NCBI GenBank assembly: GCA_035048815.1
Contig: JAUCBN010000012.1
Span: forward strand, 12,778,001-12,842,000
Direction of reading: 5' to 3'
DNA length: 64,000 bases
Source of the DNA: Abelmoschus esculentus
Lineage: Eukaryota; Streptophyta; Magnoliopsida; Malvales; Malvaceae
Of this stretch, positions 31,551 to 42,904 are shown piece by piece; position 1 is the stretch's first letter; each line of letters opens with the position of its first letter. The position numbers and the translations under genes were made by a program. The notes beneath the pieces are model-generated. The model did not search any database, had not been told where the DNA came from, and saw only the letters and a list, made by a program, of their open reading frames with translations.

Positions 31551-31669
31551 GGGGTGCAACACGAGGACTTCCCAGGAGGTCAACCATCCTAGTACTACTC
31601 CCGCCCACGCACGCTTAACTGCGGAGTTCTGATGGGATCAGGTGCATTAGTGCTGGTATGATCGCACCC
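31551..31669 (-). rRNA. 5S rRNA: 5S rRNA gene copy 112
   Basis: Changes G87T, A69G, T62G, G30T; equals copy 108. Confidence 0.96.
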
Positions 31670-31833
31670 ATCCAGGAATGCGCGCTGAACGTACTAATAG
31701 GATCAACGGCCCGCGATTATGACTTGCGAGACTCTTTTAACATAAAAGCACGAGGGGGGACGTACCGACAATCCGAACCAACAATTAACTAAAAACATTA
31801 AAAAAAATAGAGGGATAAAACCGAGTCGAAAAA

Positions 31834-31952
31834 GGGGTGCAACACGAGGACTTCCCAAGAGGTCACCCATCCTAGTACTACTCTCGCCCAAGCACGCTTA
31901 ACTGCGGAGTTCTGATGGGATACGGTGCATTAGTGCTGGTATGATCGCACCC
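31834..31952 (-). rRNA. 5S rRNA: 5S rRNA gene copy 113
   Basis: Changes C95T, G31T. Confidence 0.97.
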
Positions 31953-32116
31953 GTCAAAGAATGCGCGCTGAACGTACTAATAGGATCAACGGCTCACGAT
32001 TATGACTTGCGAGACTCTTTTAACATAAAAGCACGAGGGGGACGTACCGACAATCCGAACCAAAAATTAACTAAAAACATTAAAAAAAAATAGAGGGATA
32101 AAACCGAGTCGAAAAA

Positions 32117-32235
32117 GGGGTGCAACACGAGGACTTCCCAGGAGGTCACCCATCCTAGGACTACTCTCGCCCAAGCACGCTTGACTGCGGAGTTCTGATG
32201 GGACCCGGTGCATTAGTGTTGGTATTATCGCACCC
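32117..32235 (-). rRNA. 5S rRNA: 5S rRNA gene copy 114
   Basis: Changes A77C, T53C, A32G, G17A, C10A; as copies 107 and 111 plus T53C. Confidence 0.96.
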
Positions 32236-32400
32236 CTCAAGGAATGCGCGCTGAACGTACTAATAGGATCAAAGGCGCGCGATTATGACTTGCGAGACTC
32301 TTTTAACATAAAAGCACGAGGGGGGACGTACCGACAATCCGAACCAAAAATTAACTAAAAACATTAAAAAAAAATAGAGGGATAAAACCGAGTCGAAAAA

Positions 32401-32519
32401 AGGGTGCAACACGAGGACTTCCAAGGAGGTCACCCATCCTAGTACTACTCTCGCCCAAGCACGCTTGACTGCGGAGTTCTGATGGGATCCGGTGCATTAG
32501 TGCTGATATGATCGCACCC
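32401..32519 (-). rRNA. 5S rRNA: 5S rRNA gene copy 115
   Basis: Changes C119T, G97T, T53C, C14T. Confidence 0.97.
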
Positions 32520-32684
32520 GTCAAGGAATGCGCGCTGAACGTACTAATAGGATCAACGGCGCGCGATTATGACTTGCGAGACTCTTTTAACATAAAAGCA
32601 CGAGGGGGGACGTACCGACAATCCGAACCAAAAATTAACTAAAAACATTAAAAAAAAATAGAGGGATAAAACCGAGTCGAAAAA

Positions 32685-32803
32685 GGAGTGCAACACGAGG
32701 ACTTCCCAGGAGGTCACCCATCCTAGTACTACTCTCGCCCACGCACGCTTAACTGCAGAGTTCTGATGGGATCCGGTGCATTAGTGCTAGTATGATCGCA
32801 CCC
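32685..32803 (-). rRNA. 5S rRNA: 5S rRNA gene copy 116
   Basis: Changes C117T, T62G, C47T, C15T. Confidence 0.97.
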
Positions 32804-32968
32804 GTCAAGGAATGCGCGCTGAACGTACTAATAGGATCAACGGCCCGCGATTATGACTTGCGAGACTCTTTTAACATAAAAGCACGAGGGGGGACGTACC
32901 GACAATCCGAACCAAAAATTAACTAAAAACATTAAAAAAAAATAGAGGGAAAAAACCGAGTCGAAAAA

Positions 32969-33087
32969 GGGGTGCAACACGAGGACTTCCAAGGAGGTCA
33001 CCCATCCTAGTACTACTCTCGCCCAAGCACGCTTGACTGCGGAGTTCTGATGGGATCCGGTGCATTAGTGCTGGTATGATCGCACCC
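32969..33087 (-). rRNA. 5S rRNA: 5S rRNA gene copy 117
   Basis: Changes G97T, T53C. Confidence 0.97.
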
Positions 33088-33252
33088 GTCAAGGAATGCG
33101 CGCTGAACGTACTAATAGGATCAACGGCGCGCGATTATGACTTGCGAGACTCTTTTAACATAAAAGCACGAGGGGGGACGTACCGACACTCCGAACCAAA
33201 AATTAACTAAAAACATTAAAAAAAAATAGAGGGACAAAACCGAGTCGAAAAA

Positions 33253-33371
33253 GGGGTGCAACACGAGGACTTCCCAGGAGGTCACCCATCCTAGTACTAC
33301 TCTCGCCCAAGCACGCTTGACTGCGGAGTTCTGATGGGATCCGGTGCATTAGTGCTGATATGATCGCACCC
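33253..33371 (-). rRNA. 5S rRNA: 5S rRNA gene copy 118
   Basis: Changes T53C, C14T. The left spacer shows gggacaaaacc. Confidence 0.97.
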
Positions 33372-33536
33372 GTCAAGGAATGCGCGCTGAACGTACTAAT
33401 AGGATCAACGGCGCGCGATTATGACTTGCGAGACTCTTTTAACATAAAAGCACGAGGGGGGACGTACCGACAATCCGAACCAAAAATTAACTAAAAACAT
33501 TAAAAAAAAATAGAGGGACAAAACCGAGTCGAAAAA

Positions 33537-33655
33537 GGGGTGCAACACGAGGACTTCCCAGGAGGTCACCCATCCTAGTACTACTCTCGCCCAAGCATGC
33601 TTAACTGCGGAGTTCTGATGGGATCCGATGCATTAGTGCTGGTATGATCGCACCC
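33537..33655 (-). rRNA. 5S rRNA: 5S rRNA gene copy 119
   Basis: Changes G58A, C28T. Confidence 0.97.
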
Positions 33656-33819
33656 GTCAAGGAATGCGCGCTGAACGTACTAATAGGATCAACGACGCGC
33701 GATTATGACTTGCGAGACTCTTTTAACATAAAAGCACGAGGGGGGACGTACCGACAATCCGAACCAAAAATTAACTAAAAACATTAAAAAAAATAGAGGG
33801 ATAAAACCGAGTCGAAAAA

Positions 33820-33938
33820 AGGGTGCAACACGAGGACTTCCCAGGAGGTCACCCATCCTAGTACTACTCTCGCCCAAGCACGCTTAGCTGCGGAGTTCTG
33901 ATGGGATCCGGTGCATTAGTGTTGGTATGATCGCACCC
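33820..33938 (-). rRNA. 5S rRNA: 5S rRNA gene copy 120
   Basis: Changes C119T, T52C, G17A. Confidence 0.97.
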
Positions 33939-34102
33939 GTCAAGGAATGCGCGCTGAACGTACTAATAGGATCAACGGCGCGCGATTATGACTTGCGAGA
34001 CTCTTTTAACATAAAAGCACGAGGAGGGACGTACCGACAATCCGAACCAACAATTAACTAAAAACATTAAAAAAAATAGAGGGATAAAACCGAGTCGAAA
34101 AA

Positions 34103-34221
34103 AGGGTGCAACACGAGGACTTCCCAGGAGGTCACCCATCCTAGTACTACTCTCGCCCAAGCACGCTTAACTGCGGAGTTCTGATGGGATCCAGTGCATT
34201 AGTGCTGGTATGATCGCACCC
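34103..34221 (-). rRNA. 5S rRNA: 5S rRNA gene copy 121
   Basis: Changes C119T, C29T. The TATA-like element at 34243-34251 starts with G in RNA sense (+ strand gtactaatc). Confidence 0.97.
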
Positions 34222-34386
34222 GTCAAGGAATGCGCGCTGAACGTACTAATCGGATCAACGGCGCGCGATTATGACTTGCGAGACTCTTTTAACATAAAAG
34301 CACGAGGGGGGACGTACCGACAATCCGAACCAAAAATTAACTAAAAACATTAAAAAAAAATAGAGGGATAAAACCGAGTCGAAAAA

Positions 34387-34505
34387 GGGGTGCAACACGA
34401 GGACTTCCCAGGAGGTCACCCATCCTAGTACTACTCTCGCCCAAGCACGCTTAACTGCGGAGTTCTGATGGGATCCGGTGCATTAGTGCTGGTATGATCG
34501 CACCC
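34387..34505 (-). rRNA. 5S rRNA: 5S rRNA gene copy 122 (exact consensus)
   Basis: No change from the window majority sequence, so a strong candidate for a functional copy. Its spacer starts ttcaagg, changing the -1 C to A. Confidence 0.98.
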
Positions 34506-34669
34506 TTCAAGGAATGCGCGCTGAACGTACTAATAGGATCAACGGCGCGCGATTATGACTTGCGAGACTCTTTTAACATAAAAGCACGAGGGGGACGTAC
34601 CGACAATCCGAACCAAAAATTAACTAAAAACATTAAAAAAAAATAGAGGGATAAAACCGAGTCGAAAAA

Positions 34670-34788
34670 GGGGTGCAACACGAGGACTTCCCAGGAGGTC
34701 ACCCATCCTAGTACTACTCTCGCCCAAGCACGCTTCACTGCGGAGTTCTGATGGGATCCGGTGCATTAGTGCTGGTATGATCGCACCC
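34670..34788 (-). rRNA. 5S rRNA: 5S rRNA gene copy 123
   Basis: Single change T53G. The left spacer has five G's. Confidence 0.98.
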
Positions 34789-34953
34789 GTCAAGGAATGC
34801 GCGCTGAACGTACTAATAGGATCAACGGCGCGCGATTATGACTTGCGAGACTCTTTTAACATAAAAGCACGAGGGGGGACGTACCGACAATCCGAACCAA
34901 AAATTAACTAAAAACATTAAAAAAAAATAGAGGGATAAAACCGAGTCGAAAAA

Positions 34954-35072
34954 GGGGTGCAACACGAGGACTTCCCAGGAGGTCACCCATCCTAGTACTA
35001 CTCTCGCCCAAGCATGCTTAAATACGGAGTTCTGATGGGATCCGGTGCATTAGTGCTGGTATGATCGCACCC
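34954..35072 (-). rRNA. 5S rRNA: 5S rRNA gene copy 124
   Basis: Changes G58A, G51T, C49T. Confidence 0.97.
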
Positions 35073-35236
35073 GTCAAGGAATGCGCGCTGAACGTACTAA
35101 TAGGATCAACGGCGCGCGATTATGACTTGCGAGACTCTTTTAACATAAAAGCACGAGGGGGGACGTACCGACAATCCGAAACAAAAATTAACTAAAAACA
35201 TTAAAAAAAATAGAGGTATAAAACCGAGTCGAAAAA

Positions 35237-35355
35237 GGGGTGCAACATGAGGACTTCCCAGGAGGTCACCCATCCTAGTACTACTCTCGCCCAAGCACGC
35301 TTAGCTGCGGAGTTCTGATGGGATCCGGTGCATTAGTGCTGGTATGATCGCACCC
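35237..35355 (-). rRNA. 5S rRNA: 5S rRNA gene copy 125
   Basis: Changes G108A, T52C. Confidence 0.97.
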
Positions 35356-35519
35356 GTCAAGGAATGCGCGCTGAACGTACTAATAGGATCAACGGCGCGC
35401 GATTATGACTTGCGAGACTCTTTTAACATAAAAGCACGAGGAGGGACGTACCGACAATCCGAACCAACAATTAACTAAAAACATTAAAAAAAATAGAGGG
35501 ATAAAACCGAGTCGAAAAA

Positions 35520-35638
35520 AGGGTGCAACACGAGGACTTCCCAGGAGGTCACCCATCCTAGTACTACTCTCGCCCAAGCACGCTTCACTGCGGAGTTCTG
35601 ATGGGATCCGGTGCATTAGTGCTGGTATGATCGCACCC
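35520..35638 (-). rRNA. 5S rRNA: 5S rRNA gene copy 126
   Basis: Changes C119T, T53G. The TATA-like element has the same altered first base as copy 121. Confidence 0.97.
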
Positions 35639-35803
35639 GTCAAGGAATGCGCGCTGAACGTACTAATCGGATCAACGGCGCGCGATTATGACTTGCGAGA
35701 CTCTTTTAACATAAAAGCACGAGGGGGGACGTACCGACAATCCGAACCAAAAATTAACTAAAAACATTAAAAAAAAATAGAGGGATAAAACCGAGTCGAA
35801 AAA

Positions 35804-35922
35804 GGGGTGCAACACGAGGACTTCCCAAGAGGTCACCCATCCTAGTACTACTCTCGCCAAAGCACGATTAACTGCGGAGTTCTGATGGGATCCGGTGCAT
35901 TAGTGCTGGTATGATCGCACCC
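35804..35922 (-). rRNA. 5S rRNA: 5S rRNA gene copy 127
   Basis: Changes C95T, G64T, G56T. First gene of the 17-unit repeat. Confidence 0.97.
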
Positions 35923-36087
35923 TTCAAGGAATGCGCGCTGAACGTACTAATAGGATCAACGGCGCGCGATTATGACTTGCGAGACTCTTTTAACATAAAA
36001 GCACGAGGGGGACGTACCGACAATCCGAACCAAAAATTAACTAAAAACATTAAAAAAAAAATAGAGGGATAAAACCGAGTCGAAAAA

Positions 36088-36206
36088 GGGGTGCAACACG
36101 AGGACTTCCCAGGAGGTCACCCATCCTAGTACTACTCTCGCCCAAGCACGCTTCACTGCGGAGTTCTGATGGGATCCGGTGCATTAGTGCTGGTATGATC
36201 GCACCC
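36088..36206 (-). rRNA. 5S rRNA: 5S rRNA gene copy 128
   Basis: Single change T53G. Confidence 0.98.
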
Positions 36207-36371
36207 GTCAAGGAATGCGCGCTGAACGTACTAATAGGATCAACGGCGCGCGATTATGACTTGCGAGACTCTTTTAACATAAAAGCACGAGGGGGGACGT
36301 ACCGACAATCCGAACCAAAAATTAACTAAAAACATTAAAAAAAAATAGAGGGATAAAACCGAGTCGAAAAA

Positions 36372-36490
36372 GGGGTGCAACACGAGGACTTCCCAGGAGG
36401 TCACCCATCCTAGTACAACTCTCGCCCAAGCATGCTTAACTACGGAGTTCTGATGGGATCCGGTGCATTAGTGCTGGTATGATCGCACCC
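36372..36490 (-). rRNA. 5S rRNA: 5S rRNA gene copy 129
   Basis: Changes A74T, G58A, C49T. Confidence 0.97.
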
Positions 36491-36654
36491 GTCAAGGAAT
36501 GCGCGCTGAACGTACTAATAGGATCAACGGCGCGCGATTATGACTTGCGAGACTCTTTTAACATAAAAGCACGAGGGGGGACGTACCGACAATCCGAATC
36601 AAAAATTAACTAAAAACATTAAAAAAAATAGAGGTATAAAACCGAGTCGAAAAA

Positions 36655-36773
36655 GGGGTGCAACATGAGGACTTCCCAGGAGGTCACCCATCCTAGTACT
36701 ACTCTCGCCCAAGCACGCTTAGCTGCGGAGTTCTGATGGGATCCCGTGCATTAGTGCTGGTATGATCGCACCC
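36655..36773 (-). rRNA. 5S rRNA: 5S rRNA gene copy 130
   Basis: Changes G108A, T52C, C29G. Confidence 0.97.
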
Positions 36774-36938
36774 GTCAAGGAATGCGCGCTGAACGTACTA
36801 ATAGGATCAACGGCGCGCGATTATGACTTGCGAGACTCTTTTAACATAAAAGCACGAGGGGGGACGTACCGACAATCCGAACCAAAAATTAACTAAAAAC
36901 ATTAAAAAAAAATAGAGGGATAAAACCGAGTCGAAAAA

Positions 36939-37057
36939 AGGGTGCAACACGAGGACTTCCCAGGAGGTCACCCATCCTAATACTACTCTCGCCCAAGCAT
37001 GCTTAACTGCGGAGTTCTGATGGGATCCGGTGCATTAGTGCTGGTATGATCGCACCC
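36939..37057 (-). rRNA. 5S rRNA: 5S rRNA gene copy 131
   Basis: Changes C119T, C78T, G58A. Confidence 0.97.
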
Positions 37058-37223
37058 GTCAAGGAATGCGCGCTGAACGTACTAATAGGATCAACGGCCC
37101 GCGATTATGACTTGCGAGACTCTTTTAACATAAAAGCACGAGGGGGGACGTACCGACAATCCGAACCAAAAATTAACTAAAAACATTAAAAAAAAAATAG
37201 AGGGATAAAACCGAGTCGAAAAA

Positions 37224-37342
37224 GGGGTGCAACACGAGGACTTCCCAGGAGGTCACCCATCCTAGTACTACTCTTGCCCAAGCACGCTTCACTGCGGAGT
37301 TCTGATGGGATCCAGTGTATTAGTGCTGGTATGATCGCACCC
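37224..37342 (-). rRNA. 5S rRNA: 5S rRNA gene copy 132
   Basis: Changes G68A, T53G, C29T, G25A. Confidence 0.97.
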
Positions 37343-37507
37343 GTCAAGGAATGCGCGCTGAACGTACTAATAGGATCAACGACGCGCGATTATGACTTGC
37401 GAGACTCTTTTAACATAAAAGCACGAGGGGGGACGTACCGACAATCCGAACCAAAAATTAACTAAAAACATTAAAAAAAAATAGAGGGACAAAACCGAGT
37501 CGAAAAA

Positions 37508-37626
37508 GGGGTGCAACACGAGGACTTCCCAGGAGGTCACCCATCCTAGTACTACTCTCGCCCAAGAACGCTTAACTGCGGAGTTCTGATGGGACCCGGT
37601 GCATTAGTGCTGGTATGATCGCACCC
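37508..37626 (-). rRNA. 5S rRNA: 5S rRNA gene copy 133
   Basis: Changes G60T, A32G. Confidence 0.97.
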
Positions 37627-37792
37627 GTCAAGGAATGCGCGCTGAACGTACTAATAGGATCAACGGCGCGCGATTATGAATTGCGAGACTCTTTTAACAT
37701 AAAAGCACGAGGGGGGACGTACCGACAATCCGAACCAAAAATTAACTAAAAACATTAAAAAAAAAATAAAGGGATAAAACCGAGTCGAAAAA

Positions 37793-37911
37793 GTGGTGCA
37801 ACACGAGGACTTCCCAAGAGGTCACCCATCCTAGTACTACTCTCGCCCAAGCACGCTTAACTGCGGAGTTCTGATAGGATCCGGTGCATTAGAGCTGGTA
37901 TAATCGCACCC
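37793..37911 (-). rRNA. 5S rRNA: 5S rRNA gene copy 134
   Basis: Changes C118A, C95T, C36T, A19T, C10T, with taggaac in the right spacer and aacaacaaag further on. Confidence 0.96.
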
Positions 37912-38077
37912 GTCAAGGAATGCGCGCTGAACGTACTAATAGGAACAACGGCGCGCGATTATGACTTGCGAGACTCTTTTAACAACAAAGCACGAGGGGG
38001 GACGTACCGACAATCCGAACCAAAAATTAACTAAAAACATTAAAAAAAAAATAGAGGGATAAAACCGAGTCGAAAAA

Positions 38078-38196
38078 GGGGTGCAACAAGAGGACTTCCT
38101 AGGAGGTCACCCATCCTAGTACTACTCTCGCCCAAGCACGCTTAACTGCGGAGTTCTGATGGGATCCGGTGCATTAGTGCTGGTATGATCACACCC
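38078..38196 (-). rRNA. 5S rRNA: 5S rRNA gene copy 135
   Basis: Changes G108T, G97A, C6T. Confidence 0.97.
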
Positions 38197-38361
38197 GTAA
38201 AGGAATGCGCGCTGAACGTACTAATAGGATCAACGGCCCGCGATTATGACTTGCGAGACTCTTTTAACATAAAAGCACGAGGGGGGACGTACAGACAATC
38301 CGAACCAACAATTAACTAAAAACATTAAAAAAAAATAGAGGGATAAAACCGAGTCGAAAAA

Positions 38362-38480
38362 GAGGTGCAACACGAGGACTTCCTAGGAGGTCACCCATCC
38401 TAGTACTACTCTCGCCCAAGCACGCTTAACTGCGCAGTTCTGATGGGATCCGGTGCATTAGTGCTGGTATGATCGCACCC
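38362..38480 (-). rRNA. 5S rRNA: 5S rRNA gene copy 136
   Basis: Changes C118T, G97A, C46G. Confidence 0.97.
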
Positions 38481-38644
38481 ATCAAGGAATGCGCGCTGAA
38501 CGTACTAATAGGATCAACGGCGCGCGATTATGACTTGCGAGACTCTTTTAACATAAAAGCACGAGGGGGGACGTACCGACAATCCGAACCAAAAATTAAC
38601 TAAAAACATTAAAAAAAATAGAGGGATAAAACCGAGTCGAAAAA

Positions 38645-38763
38645 GGGGTGCAACACGAGGACTTCCCAGGAGGTCACCCATCCTAGTACTACTCTCGCCC
38701 AAGCACGCTTAACTGCAGAGTTTTGATGAGATCCGGTGCATTAGTGCTGGTATGATCGCACCC
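38645..38763 (-). rRNA. 5S rRNA: 5S rRNA gene copy 137
   Basis: Changes C47T, G41A, C35T. The TATA-like element at 38785-38793 reads TATTAGCAC in RNA sense. Confidence 0.96.
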
Positions 38764-38928
38764 GTAAAGGAATGCGCGCTGAACGTGCTAATAGGATCAA
38801 CGGCGCGCGATTATGACTTGCGAGACTCTTTTAACATAAAAGCACGAGAGGGGACGTACCGACAATCCGAACCAAAAATTAACTAAAAACATTAAAAAAA
38901 AATAGAGGGATAAAACCGAGTCGAAAAA

Positions 38929-39047
38929 GGGGTGCAACACGAGGACTTCCCAGGAGGTCACCCATTCTAGTACTACTCTCGCCCAAGCACGCTTCACTGC
39001 GGAGTTCTGAAGGGATCCGGTGCATTAGTGCTGGTATGATCGCACCC
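38929..39047 (-). rRNA. 5S rRNA: 5S rRNA gene copy 138
   Basis: Changes G82A, T53G, A37T. Confidence 0.97.
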
Positions 39048-39212
39048 GTCAAGGAATGCGCGCTGAACGTACTAATAGGATCAACGGCGCGCGATTATGA
39101 CTTGCGAGACTCTTTTAACATAAAAGCACGAGGGGGGACGTACCGACAATCCGAACCAAAAATTAACTAAAAATATTAAAAAAAAATAGAGGGATAAAAC
39201 CGAGTCGAAAAA

Positions 39213-39331
39213 GGGGTGCAACACGAGAACTTCCCAGGAGGTCACCCATCCTAGTACTACTCTCGCCCAAGCACGCTTAACTGCGGAATTCTGATGCGAC
39301 CCGGTGCATTAGTGCTAGTATGATCGCACCA
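39213..39331 (-). rRNA. 5S rRNA: 5S rRNA gene copy 139
   Basis: Changes C104T, C44T, C35G, A32G, C15T, G1T. The TATA-like element is TATTAGCAC. Confidence 0.94.
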
Positions 39332-39495
39332 GTCAAGGAATGCGCGCTGAACGTGCTAATAGGATCAACGGCGCGCGATTATGACTTGCGAGACTCTTTT
39401 AATATAAAAGCACGAGGGGGGACGTACCGACAATCCGAACCAAAAATTAACTAAAAACATTAAAAAAAATAGAGGGATAAAACCGAGTCGAAAAA

Positions 39496-39614
39496 GGGGT
39501 GCAACACGAGGACTTCCCAAGAGGTCACCCATCCTAGTACTACTCTCGCCCAAGCACGCTTAACTGCGGAGTTCGGATGGGATCCGGTGCATTAGAGCTG
39601 GTATGATCGCACCC
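39496..39614 (-). rRNA. 5S rRNA: 5S rRNA gene copy 140
   Basis: Changes C95T, A40C, A19T. It supplies the 3' part of hybrid copy 157. Confidence 0.97.
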
Positions 39615-39779
39615 GTCAAGGAATGCGCGCTGAACGTACTAATAGGAACAACGGCGCGCGATTATGACTTGCGAGACTCTTTTATCATAAAAGCACGAGG
39701 GGGGACGTACCGACAATCCGAACCAAAAATTAACTAAAAACATTAAAAAAAAATAGAGGGATAAAACCGAGTCGGAAAA

Positions 39780-39898
39780 GGGGTGCAACACGAGGACTTC
39801 CCAGAAGGTCACCCATCCTAGTACTACTCTCGCCGAAGAACGCTTAACTGCGGAGTTCTGATGGGATCCGGTGCATTAGTACTGGTATGATCGCACCC
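39780..39898 (-). rRNA. 5S rRNA: 5S rRNA gene copy 141
   Basis: Changes C94T, G64C, G60T, C18T. Terminator T4. It supplies the 5' part of hybrid copy 157. Confidence 0.96.
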
Positions 39899-40063
39899 GT
39901 CAAGGAATGCGCGCTGAACGTACTAATAGGATCAACGGCGCGCGATTATGGCTTGCGAGACTCTTTTAACATAAAAGCACGAGGGGGGCCGTACCGACAA
40001 TCCGAACCAAAAATTAACTAAAAACATTAAAAAAAAATAGAGGGATAAAACCGAGTCGAAAAA

Positions 40064-40182
40064 GGGGTGCAACACGAGGACTTCCCAGGTGGTCACCCAT
40101 CCTAGTACTACTCTCCCCCAAGCGCGCGTAACTGCGGAGTTCTGATGGGATCCGGTGCATTAGTGCTGGTATGAACGCATCC
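40064..40182 (-). rRNA. 5S rRNA: 5S rRNA gene copy 142
   Basis: Changes T93A, C67G, T59C, A55C, A8T, G3A. The left spacer has a rare gggggccgtac. Confidence 0.95.
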
Positions 40183-40347
40183 GTCAAGGAATGCGCGTTG
40201 AACATACTAATAGGATCAACGGCGCGCGATTATGACTTGCGAGACTCTTTTAACATAAAAGCACGAGGGGGGACGTACCGACAATCCGAACCAAAAATTA
40301 ACTAAAAACATTAAAAAAAAATAGAGGGATAAAACCGAGTCGAAAAA

Positions 40348-40466
40348 GGGGTGCAACACGAGGACTTCCCAGGAGGTCACAAATCCTAGTACTACTCTCG
40401 CACAAGCACGCTTAACTACGGAGTTCTGATGGGATCCGGTGCATTAGTGCTGGTATGATCGCACCC
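40348..40466 (-). rRNA. 5S rRNA: 5S rRNA gene copy 143
   Basis: Changes G86T, G85T, G65T, C49T; two adjacent box C losses. Confidence 0.95.
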
Positions 40467-40630
40467 GTCAAGGAATGCGCGCTGAACGTACTAATAGGAT
40501 CAACGGCGCGCGATTATGACTTGCGAGACTCTTTTAACATAAAAGCACGAGGGGGGACGTACCGACAATCCGAACCAAAAATTAACTAAAAACATTAAAA
40601 AAAATAGAGGGATAAAACCGAGTCGAAAAA

Positions 40631-40749
40631 GGGGTGCAACACGAGGACTTCCCAGGAGGTCACCCATCCTAGTACTACTCTCGCCAAAGCACGATTAACT
40701 GCGGAGTTCTGATGGGATCCGGTGCATTAGTGCTGGTATGATCGCACCC
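40631..40749 (-). rRNA. 5S rRNA: 5S rRNA gene copy 144
   Basis: Changes G64T, G56T; as copy 127 without C95T. First gene of the second 17-unit block. Confidence 0.97.
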
Positions 40750-40914
40750 TTCAAGGAATGCGCGCTGAACGTACTAATAGGATCAACGGCGCGCGATTAT
40801 GACTTGCGAGACTCTTTTAACATAAAAGCACGAGGGGGACGTACCGACAATCCGAACCAAAAATTAACTAAAAACATTAAAAAAAAAATAGAGGGATAAA
40901 ACCGAGTCGAAAAA

Positions 40915-41033
40915 GGGGTGCAACACGAGGACTTCCCAGGAGGTCACCCATCCTAGTACTACTCTCGCCCAAGCACGCTTCACTGCGGAGTTCTGATGGG
41001 ATCCGGTGCATTAGTGCTGGTATGATCGCACCC
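40915..41033 (-). rRNA. 5S rRNA: 5S rRNA gene copy 145
   Basis: Single change T53G, as copy 128. Confidence 0.98.
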
Positions 41034-41198
41034 GTCAAGGAATGCGCGCTGAACGTACTAATAGGATCAACGGCGCGCGATTATGACTTGCGAGACTCTT
41101 TTAACATAAAAGCACGAGGGGGGACGTACCGACAATCCGAACCAAAAATTAACTAAAAACATTAAAAAAAAATAGAGGGATAAAACCGAGTAGAAAAA

Positions 41199-41317
41199 GG
41201 GGTGCAACACGAGGACTTCCCAGGAGGTCACCCATCCTAGTACAACTCTCGCCCAAGCATGCTTAACTACGGAGTTCTGATGGGATCCGGTGCATTAGTG
41301 CTGGTATGATCGCACCC
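41199..41317 (-). rRNA. 5S rRNA: 5S rRNA gene copy 146
   Basis: Changes A74T, G58A, C49T, as copy 129. Confidence 0.97.
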
Positions 41318-41481
41318 GTCAAGGAATGCGCGCTGAACGTACTAATAGGATCAACGGCGCGCGATTATGACTTGCGAGACTCTTTTAACATAAAAGCACG
41401 AGGGGGGACGTACCGACAATCCGAAACAAAAATTAACTAAAAACATTAAAAAAAATAGAGGTATAAAACCGAGTCGAAAAA

Positions 41482-41600
41482 GGGGTGCAAGATGAGGACT
41501 TCCCAGGAGGTCACCCATCCTAGTACTACTCTCGCCCAAGCACGCTTAGCTGCGGAATTCTGATGGGATCCCGTGCATTAGTGCTGGTATGATCGCACCC
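41482..41600 (-). rRNA. 5S rRNA: 5S rRNA gene copy 147
   Basis: Changes G110C, G108A, T52C, C44T, C29G; as copy 130 plus two. Confidence 0.96.
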
Positions 41601-41766
41601 GTCAAGGAATGCGCGCTGAACGTACTAATAGGATCAACGGCGCGCGATTATGACTTGCGAGACTCTTTTAACATAAAAGCACGAGGGGGGACGTACCGAC
41701 AATCCGAACCAAAAATTAACTAAAAACATTAAAAAAAAAATAGAGGGATAAAACCGAGTCGAAAAA

Positions 41767-41885
41767 GGGGTGCAACACGAGGACTTCCCAGGAGGTCACC
41801 CATCCTAGTACTACTCTCGCCCAAGCATGCTTAACTGCGGAGTTCTGATGGGATCCGGTGCATTAGTGCTGGTATGATCGCACCC
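41767..41885 (-). rRNA. 5S rRNA: 5S rRNA gene copy 148
   Basis: Single change G58A. Confidence 0.98.
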
Positions 41886-42050
41886 GTCAAGGAATGCGCG
41901 CTGAACGTACTAATAGGATCAACGGCCCGCGATTATGACTTGCGAGACTCTTTTAACATAAAAGCACGAGGGGGGACGTACCGACAATCCGAACCAAAAA
42001 TTAACTAAAAACATTAAAAAAAAATAGAGGGATAAAACCGAGTCGAAAAA

Positions 42051-42169
42051 GGGGTGCAACACGAGGACTTCCCAGGAGGTCACCCATCCTAGTACTACTC
42101 TTGCCCAAGCACGCTTCACTGCGGAGTTCTGATGGGATCCAGTGTATTAGTGCTGGTATGATCGCACCC
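42051..42169 (-). rRNA. 5S rRNA: 5S rRNA gene copy 149
   Basis: Changes G68A, T53G, C29T, G25A, as copy 132. Confidence 0.97.
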
Positions 42170-42334
42170 GTCAAGGAATGCGCGCTGAACGTACTAATAG
42201 GATCAACGACGCGCGATTATGACTTGCGAGACTCTTTTAACATAAAAGCACGAGGGGGGACGTACCGACAATCCGAACCAAAAATTAACTAAAAACATTA
42301 AAAAAAAATAGAGGGACAAAACCGAGTCGAAAAA

Positions 42335-42453
42335 GGGGTGCAACACGAGGACTTCCCAGGAGGTCACCCATCCTAGTACTACTCTCGCCCAAGAACGCTT
42401 CACTGCGGAGTTCTGATGGGACCCGGTGCATTAGTGCTGGTATGATCGCACCC
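42335..42453 (-). rRNA. 5S rRNA: 5S rRNA gene copy 150
   Basis: Changes G60T, T53G, A32G; as copy 133 plus T53G. Confidence 0.97.
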
Positions 42454-42619
42454 GTCAAGGAATGCGCGCTGAACATACTAATAGGATCAACGGCGCGCGA
42501 TTATGAATTGCGAGACTCTTTTAACATAAAAGCACGAGGGGGGACGTACCGACAATCCGAACCAAAAATTAACTAAAAACATTAAAAAAAAAATAAAGGG
42601 ATAAAACCGAGTCGAAAAA

Positions 42620-42738
42620 GTGGTGCAACACGAGGACTTCCCAAGAGGTCACCCATCCTAGTACTACTCTCGCCCAAGCACGCTTAACTGCGGAGTTCTG
42701 ATAGGATCCGGTGCATTAGAGCTGGTATAATCGCACCC
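42620..42738 (-). rRNA. 5S rRNA: 5S rRNA gene copy 151
   Basis: Changes C118A, C95T, C36T, A19T, C10T, as copy 134. Confidence 0.96.
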
Positions 42739-42904
42739 GTCAAGGAATGCGCGCTGAACGTACTAATAGGAACAACGGCGCGCGATTATGACTTGCGAGA
42801 CTCTTTTAACAACAAAGCACGAGGGGGGACGTACCGACAATCCGAACCAAAAATTAACTAAAAACATTAAAAAAAAAATAGAGGGATAAAACCGAGTCGA
42901 AAAA

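Larger units (their letters stand above)
29559..31669. repeat. Four-unit higher-order repeat in tandem
   Basis: Copies 105-108 and 109-112 carry the same ordered variants at offset 1137-1138 bp. Markers are G41C with C35G; an A-tract ending in gata; a five-G spacer; C10A with G17A; and G30T with T62G. Copy 114 resembles the third member, so a degraded further copy follows. Confidence 0.92.
34387..37057. repeat. Five-unit higher-order repeat
   Basis: Copies 122-126 and 127-131 share an ordered marker set at offset about 1417-1419 bp: a spacer beginning ttcaagg after the first gene, a five-G spacer before the second, G58A with C49T in the third, and G108A with T52C and spacer aggtataaaacc in the fourth. 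Confidence 0.8.
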
